Source of the DNA: Spirosoma sp.
GTDB taxonomy: Bacteria; Bacteroidota; Bacteroidia; Cytophagales; Spirosomataceae
Reading direction: 5' to 3'
DNA: 64,000 nucleotides
NCBI RefSeq assembly: GCF_026391055.1
Contig: NZ_JAPLET010000015.1
Location: 310,001 to 374,000 of the forward strand
Positions 44,751 through 54,452 of the stretch are shown piece by piece. The notes under the pieces were generated by a model. The model was given only the letters and a program-made list of their open reading frames with translations. It searched no databases and was not told where the DNA came from. How positions within the stretch are numbered: the first letter of the stretch is position 1; each line of letters opens with the position of its first letter. The position numbers and the translations under genes were made by a program.

Positions 44751-46070
44751 ATGTTTGAGAATCTTCAGGATAAGCTAAATAAGGCCATCAAAACCCTAAA
44801 GGGACAGGGCCGCATCACAGAAATTAACGTTGCTGCGACGATTAAAGAAGTTCGTCGTGCGCTCACCGATGCCGATGTTAACTATAAGGTAGCCAAAGAT
44901 ATTACGGATCGTATCCGCGATAAGGCCCTTGATCGAAAGGTACTTATTTCGGTTGAGCCCGGCCAGCTGTTTGTCAAGATCGTTCAGGAAGAGCTGACCG
45001 AATTGATGGGTGGCGAAGCGCAGAGCATTAACATCAAGGGCGATCCTGCCATTATGTTGATTGCTGGTTTGCAGGGTTCCGGTAAAACAACTTTCTCGGG
45101 TAAACTCGCATCCTACTTGAAAAAACAGGGACGTAATGTGCTGCTGGTAGCTGCCGATATCTATCGTCCGGCGGCTATTGACCAGTTGAAAGTACTGGGT
45201 GAGCAGGTTGGGGTAGAGGTGTACGCCGAGCCGGAAAACAAGAACGCTGTTCAGATTGCCCAGAATGCTATTGCCCTGGCCCGCAAAACCGGTAAGAAAA
45301 TCGTAATCGTTGACACCGCCGGCCGTTTGGCTGTCGACGAAGCGATGATGCAGGAAATTGAAGCCCTTAAGCGTGCCATTGCTCCATCCGAAACGCTGTT
45401 TGTTGTGGATTCGATGACCGGGCAGGATGCGGTCAACACGGCGAAGACATTCAACGAGCGGTTGAATTTCGACGGTGTTGTCTTAACAAAACTGGACGGC
45501 GATGCTCGTGGTGGAGCGGCTTTATCGATCAAAACGGTCGTTAACAAGCCGATCAAATTTATCAGTACGGGAGAAAAGATGGAAGCACTCGATGTGTTCT
45601 ATCCCGACCGTATGGCCAGCCGTATCCTGGGCATGGGCGACGTGATCTCGCTGGTTGAGCGCGCGCAACAGGCTTTCGACGAAGACGAAGCCAAGCGTAT
45701 CAACGCGAAAATGCGTAAGAATCAGTTCGACTTCGATGATTTCCTGTCGCAGTTGCAGCAGATCAAGAAGATGGGTAACGTCAAAGACCTGCTCGGGATG
45801 ATTCCGGGGATGGGTAAAATGATTAAAGATCTGGATATTGATAACGATTCGTTCAAGCCGATTGAAGCGATTATCAGTTCTATGACGCCCAAAGAGCGCA
45901 GTCGTCCCGACATCATTGATGGCAGCCGTAAAAAGCGCATAGCCACCGGTAGCGGTACCAGCATCACGCAGGTTAATAACCTATTGAAGCAATTCGACGA
46001 GATGCGCAAGATGATGAAGAAGATGAACACCATGCAGTCGTCGGGCAAGTTGAATAAAATGATGCGCTAA
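44751..46070 (+). CDS. ffh: Signal recognition particle GTPase
   Basis: Binds signal sequences of nascent membrane proteins and, with 4.5S RNA and FtsY, delivers ribosomes to the membrane. 439 aa, normal length. N domain about 1-85; G domain with P-loop GLQGSGKTTFSGKLA, DTAGRL, DSMTGQDA and TKLDGDARGG; Met-rich M domain (about 295-439) with MIPGMGKMI and a C-terminal MRKMMKKMNTM stretch. Monocistronic, with its own promoter and a hairpin after the stop. Confidence 0.98.
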   Translation: MFENLQDKLNKAIKTLKGQGRITEINVAATIKEVRRALTDADVNYKVAKDITDRIRDKALDRKVLISVEPGQLFVKIVQEELTELMGGEAQSINIKGDPAIMLIAGLQGSGKTTFSGKLASYLKKQGRNVLLVAADIYRPAAIDQLKVLGEQVGVEVYAEPENKNAVQIAQNAIALARKTGKKIVIVDTAGRLAVDEAMMQEIEALKRAIAPSETLFVVDSMTGQDAVNTAKTFNERLNFDGVVLTKLDGDARGGAALSIKTVVNKPIKFISTGEKMEALDVFYPDRMASRILGMGDVISLVERAQQAFDEDEAKRINAKMRKNQFDFDDFLSQLQQIKKMGNVKDLLGMIPGMGKMIKDLDIDNDSFKPIEAIISSMTPKERSRPDIIDGSRKKRIATGSGTSITQVNNLLKQFDEMRKMMKKMNTMQSSGKLNKMMR

Positions 46071-46090
46071 CCATCTGTCAGTCAGTAGTA

Positions 46091-46138
46091 AAGTCAAGTA
46101 TGGTCAGGAGTTGCAAACAACTTGACTATACTTGACTT
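46091..46138. terminator. Hairpin between convergent ffh and alkD-like genes
   Basis: A 16-bp inverted repeat (46091-46106 with 46123-46138) with one mismatch, a 16-nt loop, lying between the two converging stop codons. It can end transcription from both sides. Confidence 0.7.
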
Positions 46139-46147
46139 CTTCACTGA

Positions 46148-46852
46148 TTACAGCTCCAGGTAATACCGCCGTCGCACCTGCTGAAACCGTTCGATGGCGT
46201 AGCGCAGAGCCGTTCTGGGAAGTTGCCGAACGTGGTCATGCAGAAACTCTTCCAGCGCATCGGGATTGCGCTTCCCTACCTCCCGGAGCATCCAGCCAAT
46301 GGCTTTGTGAATGAGGTCATGTTTATGGAATAAAAGTTGTTCGGCAACGGCGAACGTATCTGAAAACTGATTCTGGCGGATAAGAGCCAGAGTCGATACA
46401 ATGGCTATTCGCTGACTCCACAAGTGATCTTCACCCGCGAGGTTATATAGTATCGACCGGTCTCCTCTTACCAGATGAGCGCCAAGAATATGAGGGCTGG
46501 TAGCGTCAACCAGATCCCAATTATTGATGTAGTACCGATTAGCCAGATACCGCTCCAGTATGAGTTCCTGCTGTGCTGCTGCTGCCTTACGGTTTTGGTT
46601 GACCCAGATAAGTAATCCCACCATGCGGCACTCATGAAAAGCATCGTGTACCAGTAACTCTGTTTCGTGAAGAGGCAAACGGGCGTGTTGCTTCGCTATA
46701 ATGTGCTGCTGTGGCATAGACAAACCCATAAATTGATCCCCTTCGCCATACTGCCCTGGTCCGGTTTTAAAAAAACGGGCAACCAGCACGGCTCGTTCGG
46801 GATCGGCCAGCTCGAGAAGTGCGTCCTTTACATTGATAGAAGTTGACTCCAT
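46148..46852 (-). CDS. DNA alkylation repair protein (AlkD-like)
   Basis: 234 aa DNA glycosylase of the all-helical HEAT-like AlkD family, which removes bulky or cationic alkylated bases. Family signatures: ARFFKTGPGQYGEGDQFMGLSMPQ near the N-terminus, NNWDLVDATSPHILG in the middle, and the repeat-type helix HDLIHKAIGWMLREVGKRN near residue 190. It ends close to ffh (convergent) and starts 72 nt after the ftsZ stop, behind the ftsZ terminator. Confidence 0.92.
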   Translation of the reverse strand: MESTSINVKDALLELADPERAVLVARFFKTGPGQYGEGDQFMGLSMPQQHIIAKQHARLPLHETELLVHDAFHECRMVGLLIWVNQNRKAAAAQQELILERYLANRYYINNWDLVDATSPHILGAHLVRGDRSILYNLAGEDHLWSQRIAIVSTLALIRQNQFSDTFAVAEQLLFHKHDLIHKAIGWMLREVGKRNPDALEEFLHDHVRQLPRTALRYAIERFQQVRRRYYLEL

Positions 46853-46865
46853 AGGTGTAAATGAA

Positions 46866-46895
46866 ACGGCAGAAACTCCGTTGAGTTTCTGCCGT
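46866..46895 (-). terminator. Terminator after ftsZ
   Basis: A perfect 13-bp stem (46866-46878 with 46883-46895) and 4-nt loop, 29 nt after the ftsZ stop on the minus strand, followed by a short TTTC. Confidence 0.8.
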
Positions 46896-46924
46896 GCAAA
46901 TATCCTTCACCAGATAACGGTTAA

Positions 46925-48367
46925 CTAATCATTCAGCTTCGATCGCACAAACTCCTGTTCGGATAACATGGGTAAGGAGTAAAGCATCGTTTTGTTTCGT
47001 TCAAATGTAGGCCGGTCAAGATCAGCGGCCAGGTATTGACCCTTCACAAAGGCGTCGACCGTTCGCTTAATCATATCAGCATCATTAGGACGTTCTTCAT
47101 CATCGAGCAGCAACACATCCGAATCATCGTGCGGAAGCGGGCGAATAATACCGGGTGTTTCCGGCCGGATTATCGTGGTTCCGTTGTAGCCGGTTGGCGT
47201 TTGCTTGTCGTCAATTTTAGCACTCAGACTAACTGGGTTAGGGTCGATTTCTTCACCATCATCAACCACCAATACCAGTTCATTCACTGGCTCAGGCTGT
47301 AGAAAGGGTTCCTGGGGCAAAATTTCCGGTTCTGGATCTGGCTCAACGAGCACTGGTGTGTTCTGAACGGATGTGTCTTTGAGCTGCTCCATCAACGTGG
47401 TTGTTCCATCAAAGCCAGCGGCAATGATGGTAACCCGCAGACTTTCGCCCAAGGCATCGTCTGTAATAGCGCCAAACTTAAACATTTTGGCTTCATTCTG
47501 AATCTTCTTAGCTACGTGTTCTGAAATAGCCATTTGCTCTTTCAGCCGCATTGCATGTTCCTTACTCGACGAAATAGTCAGCAGAATCCGTTTTGCTCCG
47601 CGGATATCGTGGTCGTTAAGCAGGGGAGAATTTAAGGCCGCTTCGATCGCCCGTAGCGCCCGATCTTCACCCGATACTTCGGCCGATCCCATAACTGATT
47701 GACCTGCCTGCTCAAGTACTTTCTTTACGTCGGCAAAGTCAGCGTTAATATCGCCTTGTGTCGTAATGATTTCAGCAATACTTTTCACAGCATTGGCCAG
47801 TACATCATCGGCATGTGCATAGGCCTCTGTCCAAGTCAGTTCACTGTATAGCTCAGCAAGCTTATCGTTCAGTACAACAAGGACGGTGTCGCAGCTTTTC
47901 TTTAATTTTTCGATCCCTTCGCGAGCCTGTTCTTTTTTGTCGGTACCTTCATACCAGTACGGAGCGGTTACAACGGCCACGGTCAGCAAGCCCATCTCTC
48001 GAGCTACTTCAGCCACCACGGGAGCAGCACCGGTACCGGTACCGCCACCCATACCGGCCGTAATGAAGACCATTTTAGTGGGGGGAGCCAGCAGATTTCG
48101 AATTTCTTCGAGACTGGCACGGGCAGCATCTTCGCCTGCTTTAGCCTCAGTACCTGCTCCCAAACCATCGCCTAATTGTAATTTTGTAGGTACAGGATTG
48201 CTCATAAGAGCCTGGCGATCAGTATTGCATACCGCAAAACTCACATCCTGCATCTTCAGTTTGTGCATGTGCTTGACGGCATTTCCGCCCATGCCGCCCA
48301 CGCCGACAACCTTAATTATGATCGGGTTGTCATCTGGGAGTTCGAATCTATAGCCCTGACTATTCAT
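46925..48367 (-). CDS. ftsZ: Cell division GTPase FtsZ
   Basis: Tubulin homologue that forms the Z-ring. The ATG at 48367 gives 480 aa; the frame extends upstream to a TTG at 48415, which I reject. GTPase core: GVGGMGGNAVKHM, tubulin signature GGGTGTGAAPV, and T7-loop residues NADFADVKKVL. A long, acidic, Pro/Glu-rich variable linker (about 315-445) leads to a short conserved tail (LSEQEFVRSKLND) that binds FtsA and other partners. The linker is longer than in E. coli FtsZ. Last gene of the dcw cluster, 81 nt after ftsA. Confidence 0.98.
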   Translation of the reverse strand: MNSQGYRFELPDDNPIIIKVVGVGGMGGNAVKHMHKLKMQDVSFAVCNTDRQALMSNPVPTKLQLGDGLGAGTEAKAGEDAARASLEEIRNLLAPPTKMVFITAGMGGGTGTGAAPVVAEVAREMGLLTVAVVTAPYWYEGTDKKEQAREGIEKLKKSCDTVLVVLNDKLAELYSELTWTEAYAHADDVLANAVKSIAEIITTQGDINADFADVKKVLEQAGQSVMGSAEVSGEDRALRAIEAALNSPLLNDHDIRGAKRILLTISSSKEHAMRLKEQMAISEHVAKKIQNEAKMFKFGAITDDALGESLRVTIIAAGFDGTTTLMEQLKDTSVQNTPVLVEPDPEPEILPQEPFLQPEPVNELVLVVDDGEEIDPNPVSLSAKIDDKQTPTGYNGTTIIRPETPGIIRPLPHDDSDVLLLDDEERPNDADMIKRTVDAFVKGQYLAADLDRPTFERNKTMLYSLPMLSEQEFVRSKLND

Positions 48368-48448
48368 CGTGTCTGTCTGTGGTGTCTGTTCTGTGTAAAA
48401 AGTGCCTGCTTGCAATCAAACCGGCATAAGGCTGGTTCGGTACGGTCA

Positions 48449-49846
48449 TCAATAGGTATCGGTCTCGCTGCCTCTCGTTGGCTGAAGTGCCTCCTTAAGC
48501 TTATCAAACCAGCTTTTCCTCGGCTCCGGTTCCGGTTGTTTAGGAACCACCGGCGGTTTAGTTGCGCTGCTTCCGGGTGAGTATACCGGACGAGTAGAGC
48601 CAACTGGCTGATCTTCCTCTTTATAAGTCCGGTTAGGGTCGCTGATAAACGAGATTCGGTTATCAATGGTCTTGTACCCTGCCCATACCAGTCCAACGGC
48701 TGTTGCATAAGCTGGGTCGCCAACAAGGTCGGCGCGACCATTTGGTTCCAAATGTTCGGGATAACCTACCCGAACTTCCTCAACGCCGGTTACCCGCCCA
48801 AAAATAAGCTCAACACCCGGAATGAGTGCAGAACCACCTGTTAAAACGATTCCGCCCAGTAACTTACCGTCGTAACCTGACCGAATAATTTCTGCCTGTA
48901 CCAGGGCTGCAATTTCACGAAGCCGGTCTTCAATAATAACAGCTACGTTCTTCAGGAGTACATCTTTCGGCTTACGATTGCTCAGGCCCGGCACGGCTAC
49001 TACCTCGTTGAGGTTATATTCGTTCGGGTTAGCGCTGCCAAATTTTTTCTTAAGAAGTTCGGCCTGATTCGGGAGGATTTTGCAGCCTGCCTGAATATCC
49101 GAGGTCAGGCTGTTGCCAGCCCAGGGGAAAACGGCTACATGACGCAGGACATTCCGGTAATAGATGGCCATTTCAGTAGTGCCTCCACCAATATCGACGA
49201 GGGCAACGCCCGCGTATTTTTCTTCATCTGTCAACACCGCCAGCCCCGATGCTAGTGCAGACAGCATCATAGTATCCTGAGCCAGATTATTGCGGACAAT
49301 ACACTTGCGAATATTGCGAGCCGCGTTAGCCTGAGCCGTAATGAGCTGAAAATCAGCGCCAAGTTTGACGCCGTTCCGGCCAACGGGTTGATTTACACTG
49401 GTTTCATTATCAACCACAAAATCCATTGGCAGTACATGGATAATTTCCTTGTCGGCCGGTATGGACGTGCGGTACATGTCATTGAGCAGATGGTCAATGT
49501 CTTCTGTTTGCACTTCGTCGCCCGACGACGAGCGGGTAATGCTGCCACTCGATTTGATCGATGTGACATGAGAACCGCTGAAACTGACGTTTACCAGGTG
49601 AATGTTCAGATTTGACTGATTCGATGCATCAGCTACAGCGCGTCGGATGGCATTTACGGTATTGTTGACATTAACGACAGAACCTTTCGCTACACCATCG
49701 GTCAAATTTGTTTCGCCCACACCCAATACTTCGAGTGTTTCCTGATCTTTATTATTCCGAATCAATCGGCCAGCTACGGCACATACTTTGGTACTGCCAA
49801 TGTCCAGACCAACTACTATTTTCTCGTCCATGCCCGTTGATGTCAT
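48449..49846 (-). CDS. ftsA: Cell division protein FtsA
   Basis: Actin-like ATPase that anchors FtsZ to the membrane. The start is the ATG at 49846 (MTSTGMDEK), which overlaps the ftsQ stop as ATGA and implies translational coupling; 465 aa. Landmarks: VVGLDIGSTKVCAV (phosphate 1), ALVDIGGGTTEMAIY (phosphate 2), and VLTGGSALIPGV (adenosine motif). The Pro-rich C-terminal tail ends with a basic/aromatic amphipathic segment, KSWFDKLKEALQPTRG, the probable membrane target. Confidence 0.97.
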   Translation of the reverse strand: MTSTGMDEKIVVGLDIGSTKVCAVAGRLIRNNKDQETLEVLGVGETNLTDGVAKGSVVNVNNTVNAIRRAVADASNQSNLNIHLVNVSFSGSHVTSIKSSGSITRSSSGDEVQTEDIDHLLNDMYRTSIPADKEIIHVLPMDFVVDNETSVNQPVGRNGVKLGADFQLITAQANAARNIRKCIVRNNLAQDTMMLSALASGLAVLTDEEKYAGVALVDIGGGTTEMAIYYRNVLRHVAVFPWAGNSLTSDIQAGCKILPNQAELLKKKFGSANPNEYNLNEVVAVPGLSNRKPKDVLLKNVAVIIEDRLREIAALVQAEIIRSGYDGKLLGGIVLTGGSALIPGVELIFGRVTGVEEVRVGYPEHLEPNGRADLVGDPAYATAVGLVWAGYKTIDNRISFISDPNRTYKEEDQPVGSTRPVYSPGSSATKPPVVPKQPEPEPRKSWFDKLKEALQPTRGSETDTY

Positions 49847-50616
49847 TCGCAAACTATTTGATTTCGGTATTGAACGCTCACCCGGCTATAGCGATTCCAG
49901 CCTTTAGCCGGCAAAACGTCCGTATACACTAATTTTAACTTCTTAAACTTCGCATCCAACTCAGTAGGCGGACCAAACTCAATCCGATGGTTACCTATCT
50001 GCGGCCACATCGTTATATCCCCCTGCTCATCTACCGATAATTCGGTAATTTGTGCCCGCCAGAATGGGTCGTCATGTATGCGCTTTAACAATTCCAACAG
50101 CGGTTGGTTTCGTTTGTTCGCTAACGAACGGTTCTGAGCAAAAAAACTCCCCGTTAAAACCGGTACCCGCGCTGAGTAATTCATCGAAATCGGAAAAAAA
50201 CGGCCTTCTTCGCTTACATACTGCCCCGATACGCTTCTAATTCCATCACCTGACGGCATCAGCCGCGCCAACGGGTGAGGTTGCTCTATACTGACGAGCA
50301 AATCACCATTTAAGTCACGGGAGACCTGACAACTTTTTACTAAACCATGTTGACGCAGCCTTTCCTCCAACCGTCGGAGGTCAACATTGTCGTAGTTTTC
50401 CCCAACTACCGGGTTGGCCCCTTCGTTGGTAAGATACCCCAGCACATCCCGACGTGTCAAAAAACGGTGACCATCAACCTCATCCAGCCTGACAACAACC
50501 GATTTAACATGTTGTTGCCCGTGCCGAACTTCCGTGAAAGCGATAAGTCCGAACAGGGTAAAAATACCTGCTGCCGAAAGTAACCACTTTTTGGATGATT
50601 TAAAGGTAGAAAACAT
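49843..50616 (-). CDS. ftsQ: Cell division protein FtsQ
   Basis: Bitopic divisome protein. 257 aa: one N-terminal membrane anchor (about 10-28, WLLSAAGIFTLFGLIAF), a POTRA-like domain (about 38-110, with DVLGYLTNEGANPV and LRRLEERLRQHGLVKSCQVSR) and a beta domain to residue 257. Divergent in sequence from E. coli FtsQ but recognised by architecture and position between murC and ftsA. The stop overlaps the ftsA start. Confidence 0.92.
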   Translation of the reverse strand: MFSTFKSSKKWLLSAAGIFTLFGLIAFTEVRHGQQHVKSVVVRLDEVDGHRFLTRRDVLGYLTNEGANPVVGENYDNVDLRRLEERLRQHGLVKSCQVSRDLNGDLLVSIEQPHPLARLMPSGDGIRSVSGQYVSEEGRFFPISMNYSARVPVLTGSFFAQNRSLANKRNQPLLELLKRIHDDPFWRAQITELSVDEQGDITMWPQIGNHRIEFGPPTELDAKFKKLKLVYTDVLPAKGWNRYSRVSVQYRNQIVCE

Positions 50617-50653
50617 CTGTAAATAAGCTGGGTTGTTTTTTAGATATTTTTAT

Positions 50654-52039
50654 CTATTGGTCTTTTAGGAGGTTTTTTATTGTTTCCAGCTGTTGGTCAA
50701 TATCCCCCGCGCCTATAGTGACAAGTAATGAAGGCTTCATTTCCCGCAGAACGTTTGTTAATTCGCCTTTGGTGCATTTTATTTTCGTTTTCGAGTGTAT
50801 GTTTCGAAAAATCAGATCGGAGGTGACGCCCTCCATCGGTAATTCACGCGCCGGGTAAATATCCAATAAAATGACGTGATCTGCTAGAGAAAGACTCTCC
50901 GCAAAACCGTCGGCAAAATCGCGCGTTCGGCTGAAGAGGTGGGGCTGGAAGATAGCCGTTACGTCGCGATCTGGATAAAGTGCTTTTACCGACGATAAAA
51001 AAGCCTCTACCTCTGCCGGGTGGTGGGCATAATCGTCGATGAAAACAGTCGAATCTGTTTTCAAAATGTACTCGAAACGACGACGAACTCCCCGGTAACT
51101 CGTTAGCGCCGATCGAATGGCCTCCGGCGATACGCCAACTTCCAGTGCCACCGCCCCCGCTGCCACCGCATTTTCCACATTGTGAAAACCAGGAACCAGC
51201 AGATGAATATCAGCTATGACGCCACCCGGATAAACCAGATCAAAGACGAATGACGCATTCTCGATCCGCAGATTCTGGCTTCGATAGTCGCCCTCCTTCA
51301 GCGAATAAGGTCGAACCGCTGCCTGTGTTTTTTCCGTCAATGAGAGCCCTTGCTTCATGAACAACACGCCATCGGGTTCAATCTGGCTCACAAACTTGCC
51401 GAACGATTCGAGTACGGCGTCGTGCGCCCCGTAAATATCCAGGTGATCGGCATCTGTAGAGGTGACGATGGCGTATTTCGGAAAGAGCGTCAGGAAGGAA
51501 CGGTCAAACTCATCCGCTTCAACTACACAAACCACCGATTTGAGGTCGTTGGCGGGCTCGTTGAGCAGGAAGTTCGTGCCATAATTAGTAGTGATACCGC
51601 CCAGAAATGCTGCACAGTTAACCCCCGAATCCCGCAGAATATGCGCCACCATTGATGAGGTCGTGGTTTTTCCATGCGTACCGGCTACGCCAATGGTAGT
51701 CATTTGACCGGCCAGTAGTCCCAGCACCTGAGACCGTTTCTGAAGCGTAAAGCCCTGCTCAGTCAGGTATATATATTCTGCGTGCGTTCTGGGAACCGCA
51801 GGCGTGTAGATAACTAGCGTTTCGGCTGGGTTAGCCCGAAATTCGGCTGGAATCTGATCGACATCTTCCGAAAAGTGAATGATCATCCCTTCCGACTCAA
51901 GCACATTCGTCAGGGCAGTGGGCGTTTTATCGTATCCGGCTACAGCATAGCCATTGACCTGAAACCAGCGGGCCAGGGCACTCATGCCGATTCCTCCGAT
52001 TCCGAGGAAATAAATGTATTTAAATTGGTCTAGTGTCAT
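50654..52039 (-). CDS. murC: UDP-N-acetylmuramate--L-alanine ligase
   Basis: Adds L-alanine to UDP-MurNAc, the first amino-acid step of peptidoglycan precursor synthesis. 461 aa, three-domain Mur ligase: Rossmann start FLGIGGIGMSALARW, ATP loop GVAGTHGKTTTSSMVAH (Lys of GKT) and FIDDYAHHPAEV in the central/C-terminal region. Starts 76 nt after the murG stop with a 25-bp inverted repeat across the junction; 37 nt before ftsQ. Confidence 0.97.
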   Translation of the reverse strand: MTLDQFKYIYFLGIGGIGMSALARWFQVNGYAVAGYDKTPTALTNVLESEGMIIHFSEDVDQIPAEFRANPAETLVIYTPAVPRTHAEYIYLTEQGFTLQKRSQVLGLLAGQMTTIGVAGTHGKTTTSSMVAHILRDSGVNCAAFLGGITTNYGTNFLLNEPANDLKSVVCVVEADEFDRSFLTLFPKYAIVTSTDADHLDIYGAHDAVLESFGKFVSQIEPDGVLFMKQGLSLTEKTQAAVRPYSLKEGDYRSQNLRIENASFVFDLVYPGGVIADIHLLVPGFHNVENAVAAGAVALEVGVSPEAIRSALTSYRGVRRRFEYILKTDSTVFIDDYAHHPAEVEAFLSSVKALYPDRDVTAIFQPHLFSRTRDFADGFAESLSLADHVILLDIYPARELPMEGVTSDLIFRNIHSKTKIKCTKGELTNVLREMKPSLLVTIGAGDIDQQLETIKNLLKDQ

Positions 52040-52050
52040 TGTTGGTTTTT

Positions 52051-52123
52051 GGCTGTAACAGACTCCGGCCGTTACTTTTCACAAAATTTGCTTTTACGGT
52101 AACAGCCGGAGCCTGTTACGGCC
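52051..52123. repeat. 25-bp inverted repeat across the murG-murC junction
   Basis: Arms 52051-52075 and 52099-52123 with three mismatches, all transitions. The right arm contains the last codons (Arg-Pro) and stop of murG. A 23-nt AT-rich loop separates the arms. The stem may slow or process the mRNA between the two genes. Confidence 0.88.
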
Positions 52124-53210
52124 TTGTCAGTTTAATTACTTCATTGGCAATATCGCGGGCGGCATTGGGTTTGCCCAGCGTTTTTATCTGCTGGCTTAAT
52201 TGTTGCTGCTGAGCAGGGTTAGCCAGCAGATTCAGGGCCGCCGTAACCAGTTCTTCACGGGCGGTTCGGTCGTTGACGAGCAGAGCTGCGTTATGCTCGA
52301 CCAGGCTCATCGCATTTTTTGTCTGGTGATCTTCGGCCGCTGTAGGCAGGGGCACCAGAATTGCCGGACGACCTACTAAACACAACTCCGACACCGACAA
52401 GGCACCCGCCCGAGATACAACAGAGTCGGCAACGGCATAGGCTTTATCCATGTCGTAAATAAAGTCATACGCCTTGATAAGCGATGTGCCGGTTGCCGCT
52501 ACGGCTGCTTTGGCCCGCTCAATAAAGGCTGGTCCTGTTTGCCAGATGATCTGGATGCCCGCGTCGACAAACCGTTTCAGCCCACCTTCAATGCTTTCGT
52601 TGAGGGTGCGTGCCCCCTGGCTACCGCCGATAATCAGCAGCGTCGGGTGATTACTGTTAATGCCAAATAGCGTTCGTCCCGCTTCAACCTGTTGACTGGC
52701 AAACTGAATATCACTGCGGACGGGATTGCCTGTCAGCTTAATTTTATCGGCCGCAAAAAAAGCGTCCATACCGGGGTAAGCCACGCAAATACGCTTTGCC
52801 CATCGAGCCAGCACTTTATTGGTCAGACCGGCATATGAATTTTGCTCCTGAATAAGCGTTGGTATGCCTTTCAGGGATGCCGCCAAAAGCAGCGGCCCAC
52901 TGGCATAACCTCCTACACCCACGGCGGCATCGGGTCTGAACTCGCGGACAATTTGTTGAGCACGCAGTAAACTCCGGCCCAGCTTGAATGGAAAGGCCAG
53001 ATTTGCCAGGGTCAGTTCACGTTTGATTCCTACCACGGGTAAGCCTACGATGGTATAACCGGCGCGGGGCACCTTTTCCATTTCCATTTTTCCCTCAGCA
53101 CCCACAAACAGAATCTCCGTTGCGGGGTCTATAGCCCTGAGTTCATTGGCAATAGCAATAGCGGGATATATATGCCCTCCCGTACCGCCACCGCTGATAA
53201 TTATTCTCAT
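52116..53210 (-). CDS. murG: UDP-N-acetylglucosamine transferase MurG
   Basis: Membrane-associated GT28 glycosyltransferase that makes lipid II from lipid I. 364 aa, normal length. N-terminal loop SGGGTGGHIYPAIAIA and central GVGGYASGP; C-terminal nucleotide-sugar loop GGSQGARTLNES and PLPTAAEDHQTKNA. Begins 28 nt after the ftsW stop in the dcw cluster. Confidence 0.97.
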   Translation of the reverse strand: MRIIISGGGTGGHIYPAIAIANELRAIDPATEILFVGAEGKMEMEKVPRAGYTIVGLPVVGIKRELTLANLAFPFKLGRSLLRAQQIVREFRPDAAVGVGGYASGPLLLAASLKGIPTLIQEQNSYAGLTNKVLARWAKRICVAYPGMDAFFAADKIKLTGNPVRSDIQFASQQVEAGRTLFGINSNHPTLLIIGGSQGARTLNESIEGGLKRFVDAGIQIIWQTGPAFIERAKAAVAATGTSLIKAYDFIYDMDKAYAVADSVVSRAGALSVSELCLVGRPAILVPLPTAAEDHQTKNAMSLVEHNAALLVNDRTAREELVTAALNLLANPAQQQQLSQQIKTLGKPNAARDIANEVIKLTRP

Positions 53211-53238
53211 TCAAATAATGGTTTAGAAGCTGGTTGAG

Positions 53239-54360
53239 TCAGATTTTGCTCTCGTCGGCTTCGTCACGACTTACGCTCAATACAATGCCAATGGCTAGGC
53301 CGGTAAATATCAGCGAAGTACCGCCCATACTTAACAACGGCAGTGGTTGCCCGGTTACGGGAGCCAGCCCAATGGCTACACATATGCTGGCAAATGCCTG
53401 AAAAACAATGCTAAACGTTAAACCCGCCGATAACAGTCCTCCAAAAGGGCGGGTGGCCTTTTGGAGGGTTTTCATGCCTCGCCACAAAAACCAAAGATAG
53501 GCCAGTATGACCGGAATGCCACCCAGTAACAAACCATACTCTTCGACGATGATGGCATAGATGAAATCGGAAAATGGATTCGGCAGGGTATTTCGCTGAT
53601 GGCTGTTGCCAGGCCCCTGACCTGTTAGACCGCCATTGGCGAGGGCAATGTAGGATTGTTCGACCTGGTAAAAGATGGTATCTGAGCTCATAAAGTTCTT
53701 TACCCGGTTGGAGGCCGTACCAAAGCGTTGTCCGGCTGCTAAAGCTATACCGCCGAATACCACACAAACGGCAATCATGTAACCCAGATAGCGAACCGGT
53801 ACCCGACCAATGTACATCAGCAAAAAACAGGTAGCCCCCAACAGCAGTGCTGTTGAGGTATTGGACAGGATAATGAGCGAACAAATGACGCCAATCCAGA
53901 GAATCAGGTTAAACAAAACGATCGGGTCGCTCATGAAGCGCTGTCGTTTGGCCAGCATGGCCGCCAGGTTTGAGATGAGTGCCAGCTTGGCTAAATCGGA
54001 GGGTTGAAACGTTTGGTTGATGATCGGGATCGTTACCCAGCGCGAGGCATCGTTCAGGGTCGAGCCTTTAAAAAAGGCCCACAGTAAGAGCGGAATAGAA
54101 AGCCATAAGCCAAATTTCGACAGCCGGGCGTAGTAAACGTAATTGATCTTATGGGCGAAATACGTACAGGCCAGCCCGATAAGGAGGAGTGAGCCATGCT
54201 TGAGAAGAAAGATTTCGGTATTCCCGTCGAGCTCACGAAAGGCCTTCGTCCCTGTCGCGCTGTATACGACCAGGACACTCATAATGGACAAATAAAGAAC
54301 AATCCACCAAATCTGGCGATCTCCTTTTAGGTGTGTACGAATCCAGTCGCGAAGGAACAT
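53239..54360 (-). CDS. ftsW: Lipid II flippase/glycosyltransferase FtsW (SEDS family)
   Basis: SEDS-family polytopic membrane protein that polymerises glycan strands at the septum. 373 aa with about ten membrane segments and conserved family features: a QPSDLAKLALI helix near residue 118 (catalytic Asp region), NAxxSQVRN-like GPGNSHQRNTLPNPFSDFIYAII loop and a final MGGTSLIFTGLAIGIVLSVSR. Located between murD and murG as usual. A 70-bp palindrome at its 5' side crosses the murD stop. Confidence 0.95.
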   Translation of the reverse strand: MFLRDWIRTHLKGDRQIWWIVLYLSIMSVLVVYSATGTKAFRELDGNTEIFLLKHGSLLLIGLACTYFAHKINYVYYARLSKFGLWLSIPLLLWAFFKGSTLNDASRWVTIPIINQTFQPSDLAKLALISNLAAMLAKRQRFMSDPIVLFNLILWIGVICSLIILSNTSTALLLGATCFLLMYIGRVPVRYLGYMIAVCVVFGGIALAAGQRFGTASNRVKNFMSSDTIFYQVEQSYIALANGGLTGQGPGNSHQRNTLPNPFSDFIYAIIVEEYGLLLGGIPVILAYLWFLWRGMKTLQKATRPFGGLLSAGLTFSIVFQAFASICVAIGLAPVTGQPLPLLSMGGTSLIFTGLAIGIVLSVSRDEADESKI

Positions 54361-54382
54361 GTTTTTTGATGTATGATGTACT

Positions 54383-54452
54383 ATGTATGATGTATGATAT
54401 AGGATGTATGATAGGTATACCCATCATACATCCTATATCATACATCATACAT
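54383..54452. repeat. 70-bp near-perfect palindrome at the murD-ftsW junction
   Basis: Thirty bases (54383-54412) pair perfectly with 54423-54452 around a central GGTATACC. It is built of short TGTATGA units, almost a microsatellite. It codes the last residues and stop of MurD (MMYDV) and ends 23 nt before the ftsW start. Confidence 0.93.

Noticed and set aside
48368..48415. Longer ftsZ start at TTG
   Set aside because: The ATG at 48367 gives the normal FtsZ N-terminus; the extra residues have no family support.
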